Below the pieces are notes generated by a model, which worked only from the letters and a program-made list of their open reading frames with translations, was not told the origin of the DNA and did not search any database. Position numbers and translations under genes: made by a program. Shown here piece by piece: positions 1 to 5,827 of a stretch of DNA of 6,376 nucleotides. Within the stretch, counting starts at the first letter, position 1, and each line of letters starts with the position of its first letter. Origin of the DNA: Calditrichaceae bacterium (GTDB lineage Bacteria > Calditrichota > Calditrichia > Calditrichales > Calditrichaceae); the NCBI GenBank assembly GCA_030622395.1, contig JAUXGF010000174.1, forward strand, positions 1 to 6,376, read 5' to 3'.

Positions 1-404
1 AGGGAACAAAATCCATAAAAGAAAATAAAAAAGCTTTACCCTATTCCTTTAACAGGCTTATATTAGAAAAGGAATGGGACGTTTATATCGGGAAAAACGG
101 CGAAAACAACGACTTGTTAACTTTTAGTTTTGCAAATAAACGGGATATATGGCTTCATGCGCAGGGGACGCCTGGTTCTCATGTAATAATCCGTGTTCCA
201 AGGCAGGGTTCTTTCCCGCCGCCAAAAGTTATTGAACAGGCGGCACGGATCGCCGCCGCTAACAGCCGCGCACAGCATTCTACTACTGTACCGGTTATAT
301 ACACTGAAGTCCGTTTTGTACATCGAGCGCGTAAATCCCCGCCGGGTACGGTTTCTGTACGAAATGAGAAAGTATTATTTGTTAATCCGTTAAAATTATC
401 ATAG
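1..404 (+). CDS. NFACT RNA-binding domain protein (RqcH/Rqc2-like), C-terminal part
   Basis: The reading frame is open from base 3 to the TAG at 402-404 and enters the window from the left, so only the last 133 residues are visible. They match the NFACT-R (DUF814) domain that ends RqcH/Rqc2/FbpA proteins: an entry segment VYIGKNGENND, then RDIWLHAQGTPGSHVIIR with the family's conserved D-W-H and PGSH residues, a helix rich in Ala (VIEQAARIAAANS), VPVIYTEVRFV, a basic PPG turn, and the closing LFVNP. In the family, this protein binds obstructed 50S subunits with peptidyl-tRNA and promotes alanine tailing of stalled chains. The N-terminal NFACT-N and coiled-coil parts lie outside the window, so full RqcH function cannot be confirmed. 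The TTG at 114 is internal and is not a real start. A repeat cluster follows the stop after 9 bases. Confidence 0.88.
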   Translation, partial: GTKSIKENKKALPYSFNRLILEKEWDVYIGKNGENNDLLTFSFANKRDIWLHAQGTPGSHVIIRVPRQGSFPPPKVIEQAARIAAANSRAQHSTTVPVIYTEVRFVHRARKSPPGTVSVRNEKVLFVNPLKLS

Positions 405-413
405 TAAACAACT

Positions 414-545
414 TGATGCTGGATGCTGGATGCTGGATATTTGTTTGAGCGGAAATCCCACTTTTGCGGGGGGCTGGATACTTGATACTGGATGCTGGAT
501 GGAAGATGCTGGTTGGAGCGGAGCGGAAATCCCGCCCTTGCGGGA
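414..545 (+). repeat. Two tandem composite repeats: GATRCTG heptamer array plus hairpin module
   Basis: Unit A has three GATGCTG heptamers (414-434) followed by a module at 447-471. Unit B has five degenerate heptamers (477-511: GATACTT, GATACTG, GATGCTG, GATGGAA, GATGCTG) followed by a module at 521-545. The two 25-nt modules begin identically with GAGCGGAAATCCC and agree at 21 of 25 positions by eye. In unit B the module folds as a perfect 6-bp hairpin (TCCCGC 530-535, loop CCTT, GCGGGA 540-545); in unit A the stem is degraded to about CCC/GGG. The block fills most of the spacer between the NFACT and TPR genes. There is no T-run after the hairpins, so a terminator role is not supported. Related arrays occur at 2971 and 3271. 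Confidence 0.85.
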
Positions 546-591
546 ATACTGATTACCGGTTAATAGGACTATACAAATAATTAACGCTTAC

Positions 592-598
592 GGAGGAG
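592..598 (+). promoter_or_regulatory. Ribosome binding site of the TPR gene
   Basis: GGAGGAG lies 9 nt before the GTG at 608, an almost ideal Shine-Dalgarno match and spacing. It settles the GTG as the start of the downstream gene even though no ATG is present. A TATACA at 570-575 could be a -10 element, but no convincing -35 accompanies it. Confidence 0.8.
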
Positions 599-607
599 AG
601 TATTTAG

Positions 608-1867
608 GTGAAAAAGAAATTCTTATTTATCATCATTATTATTTTGATTACAAACGCTATCGGGCAGGTTGATGAATCAACATATTTTAATTATTTACAA
701 CAAACGTATTTCGAGAACACTAAAGGTAAATTAAACCACTTTTTGATCGAAGAATTTTATCAATATCAATTAACGTTTCCTAATTCGGATCAGGATGATC
801 AAGTTCTCTGGATGTTGGGAGATATATTTGAAAAAGAAAATAAACAATACACTGCTTTAATAAAGTATGCTAAAATTATCTTTTTGCATCCTAAAAGTAA
901 ATTAATCGAACAAGTCCGTTTAAGAATTAAAGCCCTGCTCTCTTCAATGACAGACCTTGAATTTACCCAAAAAAAAGATCAGATCACTAAACAGATAATA
1001 AAAAATTATCCGTTACAGAACTATCAGGACGCTTACTTTGAATGGCTTTCATTTATATATTCTTTAAATATCAGCCGGCTTAATTCAGTTCTTTTAAAAG
1101 AAATCAATTTATATAATCAAATTTTTAAAGATTCATTTAAGACTAATGATGTTTTATGTTTCTGGCAGGGATGTCTTTACGAAAAAGAGAATAATATTAA
1201 TATGGCAGCCGCTAATTATACAAAACTGCTAACTTTATATCCCGAATCAATTTTTAGAAGTCTTGCTCTTTACAAAACCGCATATTTTAATTACAGCAAA
1301 TTCGGCGAATTTAATAAGGCGATAGACGGATTTTTGGAAATCATCAATTCATATTCCAATTCAGATTCGGCAGGCAATGCACAGTTTTATTTGGCGGAAC
1401 TATATGAAACCGGTCTTAAAAACAATGATGAAGCGTTAAATAATTACCGTTTACTTTTAGAAGCGTTTCCTGATAATCCATTGTGTCTAAAAGCGTTAAA
1501 GCGTATCGCAAAAATATCTTACAGCAAAAAACAATATGAAGATGCAGCAGCCGCCTATATGCAATTATTTGAAAAATATCCCGATGACGATTTTGCTCCT
1601 GAAGCTCTTGATAAAATTGAAACTATTTATAGCGGGAAGTTTAACGACTTTGAACGCTCCGCTTCAATTCTAAAGCTGTATGCATCTCATTTTAAAACAC
1701 ACAAAAATGCTGCGGAACATTTATACCGCGCAGCGGGGATTTACGCTTTTAAATTAGATAATACTTCAGAAGCTGTTTTAATATGTCAACAAATAATCAA
1801 AGGGTTTAAAGAAAGCGATTACGCTGATAAAGCTAAAAAACTAATACTAAAATTGGGAAAGAAATGA
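608..1867 (+). CDS. Secreted TPR-repeat protein
   Basis: This 419-residue protein starts at GTG with a strong ribosome binding site. Residues 1-19 are a clear signal peptide: KKK, then a run of Ile/Leu/Phe, ending NAIG before Q20. There is no lipobox cysteine, so a soluble periplasmic protein is more likely than a lipoprotein. The rest is helical TPR-like repeats, recognisable near 68-95, 185-212, 221-249, 259-288, 296-325 and 371-400. Most end in the typical '(L/F)..(Y/F)P' turn, for example LLTLYPES, LLEAFPDN and LFEKYPDD. The pattern resembles BamD/YfiO and CpoB/YbgF-type repeat proteins, which scaffold envelope complexes, but no specific family can be named. It converges with the outer-membrane barrel gene downstream, 85 nt away. 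Partner and exact role are unknown. Confidence 0.82.
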   Translation: MKKKFLFIIIIILITNAIGQVDESTYFNYLQQTYFENTKGKLNHFLIEEFYQYQLTFPNSDQDDQVLWMLGDIFEKENKQYTALIKYAKIIFLHPKSKLIEQVRLRIKALLSSMTDLEFTQKKDQITKQIIKNYPLQNYQDAYFEWLSFIYSLNISRLNSVLLKEINLYNQIFKDSFKTNDVLCFWQGCLYEKENNINMAAANYTKLLTLYPESIFRSLALYKTAYFNYSKFGEFNKAIDGFLEIINSYSNSDSAGNAQFYLAELYETGLKNNDEALNNYRLLLEAFPDNPLCLKALKRIAKISYSKKQYEDAAAAYMQLFEKYPDDDFAPEALDKIETIYSGKFNDFERSASILKLYASHFKTHKNAAEHLYRAAGIYAFKLDNTSEAVLICQQIIKGFKESDYADKAKKLILKLGKK

Positions 1868-1930
1868 TTTGATACTTCACTTACGTAAGGATATTTTTTT
1901 AAATGTATATTTGGAATAACACAAACCCAG

Positions 1931-1944
1931 CCTTCTCCAGAAGG
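1931..1944. terminator. Weak hairpin between convergent genes
   Basis: CCTTC (1931-1935), loop TCCA and GAAGG (1940-1944) can form a 5-bp stem in the 85-nt gap between the converging TPR and barrel genes. Its position suits a bidirectional terminator, but neither strand has a proper T-run right after the stem, and the stem is short. A T-run (1893-1900) lies earlier, 11 nt after the 10-nt palindrome CTTACGTAAG begins, but that palindrome leaves too little loop for a good stem. How transcription ends here is unclear. Confidence 0.25.
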
Positions 1945-1952
1945 GAATTGAA

Positions 1953-3074
1953 TTATTGAAATAGGTTGTCAAATTGTAAATGAAAAGAAATGCGGTGTAT
2001 ATCGCCAAGTTCATATTGGTAAGCGGTAAAGGAGTAGTCAAAGGCTATTTTAGGGATCTGCAAGCCTATCCCTGTATTAAAACGATTTAAATCATCCAAA
2101 CCAACCCGTATGGCAAGCGCTTTTTTGTAGGCGACCTCCATGCCCCAGAATGAATCCAAACTAATCGGACCGAGATGCCGCTGACTGGCGAACCAGCGGT
2201 CTTCAAATAATAGATTAAAATCAACCGCCGGCTGAACAGTTAAATTGAATCTGGAAATATCCGCTAAATAAGTAACGCCAAGACGAATCGACGGTGTAAT
2301 AAACTCTTTTTCGCCGGTACTCCAAGCCATCATAGTGGTGGTAATATCCCGCAGCATTAATCCAAGCGCTAAACTTTCGTTATACTTATACTTAGCCGCA
2401 ATATCAAAACCAAACCCTAAAGCCGATTCAACTTCATAATCACGGTATATTGCTTTAACATTAACGCCATAGCTGAATTTATCATTATACAACTTTGCAT
2501 AAGAAACAAATAATGTATAATCCCCCGTATTTAGCAATTTAACTTTGGATGGGTCGACTTTATTATAAATGCTGTTATATGCATCGCGGCTGTCTTTAAT
2601 ATTGTTTACGGTTAAGTATAATAAAGAAACCGCAAAAGCGCTTTCATCAGACATTTTCCTGGAAGCAGCTAAATAGTTATGTTGAATGCTGCTAATAAAT
2701 TGTTTGCAGTGCATAAATTCAAACTGTACGCCTGGAGCGTCGATCAATCCGGCGGGATTCCAGTAACCGGCGGTAACGTCATTTGCTGTTGCCGTATAAG
2801 CGCCCGCCATACCCAATGCTCTGCTGCCAACGCCAAGGCTTAAAAATTCACCGGCGTATTTTTTAAAAGAACCTGCAAAAAGATTAAATACAAACAAATT
2901 TAAAACGATTAAGCTAATCCATATTTTTTTGTATAATCCTGAATATTTGGAAACTGTTTTTATAAAAATAGATGCTGGATTCTGGATTCTGGATACTGGA
3001 TACTGGATGGAGCGGGATGTCCCGAATGGCCGGGACGCTTTAGCTGGTATATTGTTTAAAATTTCATTCCTCAC
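1953..3074 (-). CDS. PorV/PorQ-type outer-membrane barrel protein
   Basis: The diagnostic N-terminal motif of the PorV/PorQ (UPF0164-like) family is present at about residues 79-109: LSLGVGSRALGMAGAYTATA, followed by NDVTAGYWNPAGL. Long alternating beta-type segments follow, and the end (HRISFHLQF) is typical of this family of barrels. In Bacteroidota, PorV serves type IX secretion; many FCB relatives are of unknown function, and nothing here proves T9SS. A hydrophobic signal core (about residues 51-67, ending NLFA before G68) lies unusually far from the start. I chose the GTG at 3074 because AAAAGG lies about 9 nt upstream; the frame also stays open to a TTG at 3113 (386 aa) with no evident ribosome binding site. 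No ATG, GTG or TTG occurs between the repeat-encoded leader and the signal core, apart from a TTG inside the core itself. Residues 12-35 are encoded by the heptamer/hairpin repeat. Confidence 0.85.
   Translation of the reverse strand: MRNEILNNIPAKASRPFGTSRSIQYPVSRIQNPASIFIKTVSKYSGLYKKIWISLIVLNLFVFNLFAGSFKKYAGEFLSLGVGSRALGMAGAYTATANDVTAGYWNPAGLIDAPGVQFEFMHCKQFISSIQHNYLAASRKMSDESAFAVSLLYLTVNNIKDSRDAYNSIYNKVDPSKVKLLNTGDYTLFVSYAKLYNDKFSYGVNVKAIYRDYEVESALGFGFDIAAKYKYNESLALGLMLRDITTTMMAWSTGEKEFITPSIRLGVTYLADISRFNLTVQPAVDFNLLFEDRWFASQRHLGPISLDSFWGMEVAYKKALAIRVGLDDLNRFNTGIGLQIPKIAFDYSFTAYQYELGDIHRISFHLQFDNLFQ
2971..3039 (+). repeat. Heptamer array plus hairpin inside the barrel gene's 5' end
   Basis: Five exact-length heptamers occupy 2971-3005 (GATGCTG, GATTCTG twice, GATACTG twice). 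GATGGAGCGGGAT follows, then a hairpin: GTCCCG 3019-3024, loop AATGGC, CGGGAC 3031-3036, with outer AGC/GCT at 3011-3013/3037-3039. The order and the TGGAGCGG link match the units at 414-545, so it is the same repeat family in the same orientation. It lies within the minus-strand coding frame and is read as an A/S/R/I/Q/P/V-rich peptide including SIQYPVSRIQNPAS. The repeat's far boundary, beyond 3039, cannot be set from one copy. Confidence 0.85.
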
Positions 3075-3168
3075 TTTTGTGAACCTTTTCAACAGATTAA
3101 ATAAAAATATCAAATTTAACTACTTTCTTTATACATTTCTTTTTTGGGAATTTTTGTAAAAATTATTT

Positions 3169-3188
3169 TTTAATAGCTATCTATTAAG
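3169..3188. repeat. AT-rich inverted repeat upstream of the barrel gene
   Basis: TTAATAG (3170-3176), loop CTAT and CTATTAA (3181-3187) form a perfect 7-bp AT stem, extendable by one wobble pair. It sits about 100 nt upstream of the chosen barrel-gene start and could be an operator or simply AT-rich chance. A TATAAA on the minus strand (3128-3133) lies between it and the gene, but no matching -35 was found. Confidence 0.3.
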
Positions 3189-3270
3189 TTCTCTTAATAA
3201 TCGCCAAATTTCCAATTCTGCACCTAATTCTTACCCCCAGGTGTTAAAAAATTTAAATTGCCTTCTCTTC

Positions 3271-3300
3271 ATCCAGCATCAAGTATCCAGTATCCAGCAT
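3271..3300 (-). repeat. Third GATRCTG heptamer array, inverted
   Basis: Read on the minus strand, this is GATACTG, GATACTT, GATGCTG and flanking partial units with the same 7-nt period. It resembles 477-497 in composition, including the GATACTT variant. No hairpin module is attached. It lies in the spacer downstream of the polyprenol kinase-family gene and upstream of the barrel gene. The rest of the spacer 3075-3354 shows no gene. Confidence 0.8.
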
Positions 3301-3354
3301 TGTTTTCATCAATCACTTTATTTGCTTTGTTCTGCATGTACCAGCTATCCCCTG

Positions 3355-3936
3355 TTAAATTAAAATCATCAATAAAAAACCTGATAAAACAGGTATCACT
3401 AAATTATCATTAATACCGGTAGGAAAAAATTCTGCTATTGCTGCAATAAAAGCGACCCCAAGTCCCATCCAACTGTAATCGGTTAACAATAATATAACCA
3501 CCGAAGCTATTAAAAAAAAACCAATCGTTCCTTCGATAGTTTTTCCAAAATATTTTTTTGTTCCAAACAGTTTACCGACAATGGCTGCAGCCGGGTCGGC
3601 GGCTGTTAAAAATAGCATCGCCGGTATTGCCGCTTCCTTAGGAAATAAATAAACGGTGGCTGTTATTCCTATAAATAAATACGTTGCGCCGGTCAAGCCC
3701 CGTTTAAGCTCATTAATTCGCAGTAACTTTGAAAATATAATAAGAAAATGTTTTTCTACAAGGGCAAAATTAATCCTTAAAATATCCGCAATTAAAAAAC
3801 CTGCTGCTATAAAAACACAAGCGTATAATATTTGTTCACGCGTTGCGCTAAAATAATAAACCAGGGGGATTACCGAAGTAGAAATATGAACGGCTTTCCT
3901 TAAGATTTCCCTTTTAATATTTAAGCCGTCGGTCAT
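3355..3936 (-). CDS. CTP-dependent polyprenol/diacylglycerol kinase-family membrane protein (SEC59/DGK1/VTE5)
   Basis: This 193-residue integral membrane protein has about six or seven hydrophobic segments. It carries the family's scattered signature: RKAVH (13-17) near the start, D51 after the second segment, RGLTGATY (79-86), AADPAAAIVGKLFG (112-125), the GKTIEG motif (131-136), E169, and DNLVIP (177-182). Relatives such as dolichol kinase, yeast Dgk1 and plant phytol kinase VTE5 phosphorylate isoprenoid alcohols or diacylglycerol using CTP; many bacterial members are labelled phosphatidate cytidylyltransferase. The substrate here is unknown. The frame could begin at 3984, but the ATG at 3936 is preferred: it overlaps the rpe stop as TAATG, has CAAAGG 7 nt upstream, and removes a non-homologous leader lying wholly inside rpe. 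It is the last gene of the PASTA-rpe operon. Confidence 0.85.
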   Translation of the reverse strand: MTDGLNIKREILRKAVHISTSVIPLVYYFSATREQILYACVFIAAGFLIADILRINFALVEKHFLIIFSKLLRINELKRGLTGATYLFIGITATVYLFPKEAAIPAMLFLTAADPAAAIVGKLFGTKKYFGKTIEGTIGFFLIASVVILLLTDYSWMGLGVAFIAAIAEFFPTGINDNLVIPVLSGFLLMILI

Positions 3937-4607
3937 TAAACAACCTTTGCCGTATTTTGCGCTATTCCCTTTAGCAGCCGGCATGCCGATTTAATTGAGT
4001 CCTGTTTAAATATCGCCTGACCTGCAACAATGACGTCTGCGCCGGCGTTGACTGCCTCTAAAGCCGTTTGTTCATTAATCCCGCCGTCAACCTCAATTAG
4101 GCAGGAAGCGTTTTTAACAAGCGCCATATCCTTAATTTCACGAATTTTATTCAGCGTATAAGGAATAAACTTCTGCCCGCCAAAACCCGGATTTACGGAC
4201 ATAATCAAAATAAGATCGACTATTTCGACAATTACCTCAAGCGCGCTTACCGGCGTGGCAGGATTTATAGCTACGCCTGCCCGGCAATTACACTGTTTAA
4301 TTAATTGTATCGACCGGTCTAAATGCACACAGGCTTCCTGGTGGACGGTAATAATTGAAGCGCCGGACGCGGCAAATTCTGAAATATATTGTTCCGGATT
4401 GGAAATCATCAAATGAACGTCTAAGGGCAGTTTGCTTATGCTGTTTATGGCTTTTACCATAAAAGGACCAAAGGTCAGGTTGGGTACAAAATGACCATCC
4501 ATAACGTCAATATGAATAAAATCAGCGCCATTTTGTTCAACTATTTCTATCTGCTTTTGTAATTGCAGCACATCTGCGGATAATATCGACGGGGCTAAAT
4601 ATGCCAT
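3936..4607 (-). CDS. rpe: Ribulose-phosphate 3-epimerase
   Basis: This cytosolic enzyme interconverts D-ribulose 5-phosphate and D-xylulose 5-phosphate in the pentose phosphate and Calvin pathways. The 223-residue protein has normal length and every expected mark of the TIM-barrel family: APSILSAD (5-12), FIHIDVMDGHFVPNLTFGP (30-48), DVHLM (63-67), MSVNPGFGGQKF (136-147) and EVDGGIN (172-178). The metal ligands H32, D34, H65 and D174 are all present, with D34 and D174 as the acid/base pair, as are the three active-site methionines M36, M67 and M136. The ATG lies 2 nt after the PASTA gene's stop, so the two are almost certainly cotranscribed. The 3' end overlaps the kinase-family start by one base. 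Nothing is anomalous. Confidence 0.97.
   Translation of the reverse strand: MAYLAPSILSADVLQLQKQIEIVEQNGADFIHIDVMDGHFVPNLTFGPFMVKAINSISKLPLDVHLMISNPEQYISEFAASGASIITVHQEACVHLDRSIQLIKQCNCRAGVAINPATPVSALEVIVEIVDLILIMSVNPGFGGQKFIPYTLNKIREIKDMALVKNASCLIEVDGGINEQTALEAVNAGADVIVAGQAIFKQDSIKSACRLLKGIAQNTAKVV
3944..3949 (-). promoter_or_regulatory. Ribosome binding site deciding the start of the kinase-family gene
   Basis: CAAAGG on the minus strand ends 7 nt before the ATG at 3936, inside the last codons of rpe. With the TAATG stop/start overlap, it supports translational coupling and the shorter reading frame over the upstream start at 3984. Confidence 0.6.
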
Positions 4608-4609
4608 AC

Positions 4610-5377
4610 TTATTCATTCTCGATCTGTTTTATCTTACTTACCAATAATTCAATTTTAGTTTCTTCCTTGACCGGAATTCCTGGAGTTAAATTCTGCTTT
4701 AAAACAGTTTCAGGTAACACATTATCATTTTCTTTATATTCTATTTTATCAATAGTAACGCCTAAAATGCGCAACTGACTTTTTGCCGCTTCTAAACTTT
4801 CACCAATTAAATCCGGAATGGTTTTTTGTTTTGGACGTGGACCTAAACTTACGGTTATGTTAATTTTAGAACCCTTTTTAATTTTTTGCCCCTGGGGATA
4901 TGACTGGGCAATTACTACGCCTTTAGGAGAAATATCAGAAAATGAAAGATACTTAGACCCTAATTCGAGACCATAAGATTTCAAGGTTAATTCAGCGTCA
5001 CGCGGTGAAATGTAGAAAAGATTGGGCATAATAATCGGTTTTTCACCAATGCTTACTTTTAAATAAACATTCCTCCCTTTTTTAACTGTGGAAAAAGGAA
5101 AGGGCATTTGTTCTACAACAGTTCCTATAGGGTAATTAGAATCATAAATAGAATCTGTAATTATGACTGTGAAATCTTGCTTTTCCAATTCACTCTGCGC
5201 TTCCCCAATGCTTTTTTCTACAATATCAGGCATTTCTATTTCCTGACCGAGATGCACATAAAAAGGCATTACAACGTTATCCATAAAAATTACAAACAAT
5301 AAAAAAGCCGCAAATACAATGCCTAATTTAAGAAGCCGCCTTTTATTTCTATTCCATATTTCCCTGCCAGTTATCAT
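4610..5377 (-). CDS. Membrane-anchored three-PASTA-domain protein
   Basis: This is a 255-residue protein with a short basic cytoplasmic tail (NRNKRRLLK), one transmembrane helix (about 17-33) and an extracytoplasmic part made of three consecutive PASTA domains, at about 46-111, 113-179 and 185-248. Each opens with the usual (M/I)P-D/N-L/I turn (EMPDIVEKS, IMPNLFYIS, TIPDLIGES) and closes with beta strands around 'KGxxxxxxVSxG' (KKGRNVYLKVSIG, KKGSKINITVSLG). PASTA domains usually bind peptidoglycan or muropeptides in penicillin-binding proteins and Ser/Thr kinases; here no kinase or transpeptidase domain is attached. A stand-alone form next to rpe is, to my recollection, common in FCB-group genomes. 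The ATG at 5377 has CAGG about 9 nt upstream. It is the first visible gene of the operon. Confidence 0.9.
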   Translation of the reverse strand: MITGREIWNRNKRRLLKLGIVFAAFLLFVIFMDNVVMPFYVHLGQEIEMPDIVEKSIGEAQSELEKQDFTVIITDSIYDSNYPIGTVVEQMPFPFSTVKKGRNVYLKVSIGEKPIIMPNLFYISPRDAELTLKSYGLELGSKYLSFSDISPKGVVIAQSYPQGQKIKKGSKINITVSLGPRPKQKTIPDLIGESLEAAKSQLRILGVTIDKIEYKENDNVLPETVLKQNLTPGIPVKEETKIELLVSKIKQIENE

Positions 5378-5419
5378 AATATTTTACCTGATTTTTTTTG
5401 AACTAATTATTTTTTTAGC

Positions 5420-5435
5420 CACTAAGACACTAAGA
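5420..5435. repeat. Tandem CACTAAGA pair
   Basis: Two exact copies of the octamer CACTAAGA sit head to tail after a T-run and TAGC. Short arrays of the form CACTAAGACACTAAG are, from memory, frequent in intergenic DNA of environmental bacterial genomes. The pair abuts the candidate -10 box of the PASTA operon. Only one locus is visible here, so its status as a dispersed family is inferred. Confidence 0.5.
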
Positions 5436-5440
5436 TTATA
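5435..5440 (-). promoter_or_regulatory. Possible -10 box for the PASTA-rpe-kinase operon
   Basis: The minus strand reads TATAAT here, 57 nt upstream of the PASTA start. At 17-nt spacing the -35 position reads AAATTA, a poor match to TTGACA, and TTAGGA fits only at 15 nt. The region is AT-rich, so a chance match is quite possible. No Bacteroidota-type TAnnTTTG element was found nearby. This is the best promoter candidate I can see for the operon. Confidence 0.25.
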
Positions 5441-5580
5441 TCTTAATAAGAAATTCCTAATTTCTAAACCATATAAACTGGAGATAACAAATATTAACTA
5501 ACAAATCCAATTCTTTAGGATTCCATTTATCTCCGCTTCATCAATTCAAAATATCATACCGCCCGGGCGCAGCCTCCCTG

Positions 5581-5604
5581 TGGGAATGGGGCTTCCCATT
5601 TTTT
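5581..5604 (+). terminator. Terminator-like hairpin with T-run, no gene attached
   Basis: TGGGAA (5581-5586), loop TGGGGC and TTCCCA (5593-5598) form a perfect 6-bp stem directly followed by six Ts (5599-5604), the form of an intrinsic terminator on the plus strand. No plus-strand gene lies upstream in this region; the nearest flanking genes are both minus-strand. It may end an unannotated small transcript, or be part of a repeat that carries a terminator-shaped fold. Confidence 0.4.
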
Positions 5605-5632
5605 GGGGATTATCTTTTTCTATAAACAGTTC

Positions 5633-5645
5633 GTCCCGCTGGGAC
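5633..5645. repeat. Short GTCCC-GCT-GGGAC palindrome
   Basis: A 5-bp GC-rich stem (GTCCC 5633-5637, GGGAC 5641-5645) with a 3-nt loop is set in the context CTATAAACAGTTC and CTAAAG. This context-plus-palindrome form resembles dispersed 'ATAAA...TCCC..GGGA' repeats I recall from Bacteroidota and Chlorobi genomes. Only one copy is present in this window. Confidence 0.4.
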
Positions 5646-5690
5646 TAAAGAATTATTCGGCTCAACGTTGGTGAACCATAGTTTATCCCT

Positions 5691-5724
5691 CGTATCAGAG
5701 TTAAGCGTAGCGGTCTCTGATACG
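5691..5724 (+). repeat. Left palindromic arm
   Basis: CGTATCAGAG (5691-5700) pairs with CTCTGATACG (5715-5724) around the loop TTAAGCGTAGCGGT. The outer C-G pair is specific to this arm; the right arm has T-A at the same place, so the outer pair changed on both sides while pairing was kept. Confidence 0.85.
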
Positions 5725-5827
5725 TGACGATATAGCCTGAAATGATTCATCCTTACATCTGTTATTTCAATATCATCGTCTGAAACGCTTCGCCCTTACA
5801 GCCTCCGCCGGAATAATTCCCCCCGTG

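Noticed and set aside
414..545. CRISPR array or tandem gene repeat
   Set aside because: The periodic unit is 7 nt with no spacers; there is no repeat-spacer alternation and no cas gene.
530..545. TCCCGC/GCGGGA hairpin as terminator of the NFACT gene
   Set aside because: The stem is good, but no T-run follows and it is part of a dispersed repeat that also occurs inside a coding region.
1880..1889. CTTACGTAAG followed closely by T-rich sequence as terminator of the TPR gene
   Set aside because: The perfect palindrome leaves at most a 3-bp stem once a minimal loop is allowed, which is too weak for an intrinsic terminator.
2929..3159. Plus-strand open frame across the repeat
   Set aside because: It is a shadow created by the stop-free heptamer array, opposite the 5' region of the barrel gene. 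Its product is the array peptide plus low-complexity sequence, with no family resemblance.
3937..3984. Sixteen-residue N-terminal extension of the kinase-family protein
   Set aside because: It lies wholly within the end of rpe in another frame. The ATG at 3936 has a ribosome binding site, and the family motif RKxxH then falls at the usual distance from the start.
5108..5501. Two plus-strand open frames over and beyond the 5' end of the PASTA gene
   Set aside because: They lie mostly antisense to a clear PASTA gene, show AT-rich random composition and have no recognisable domain.
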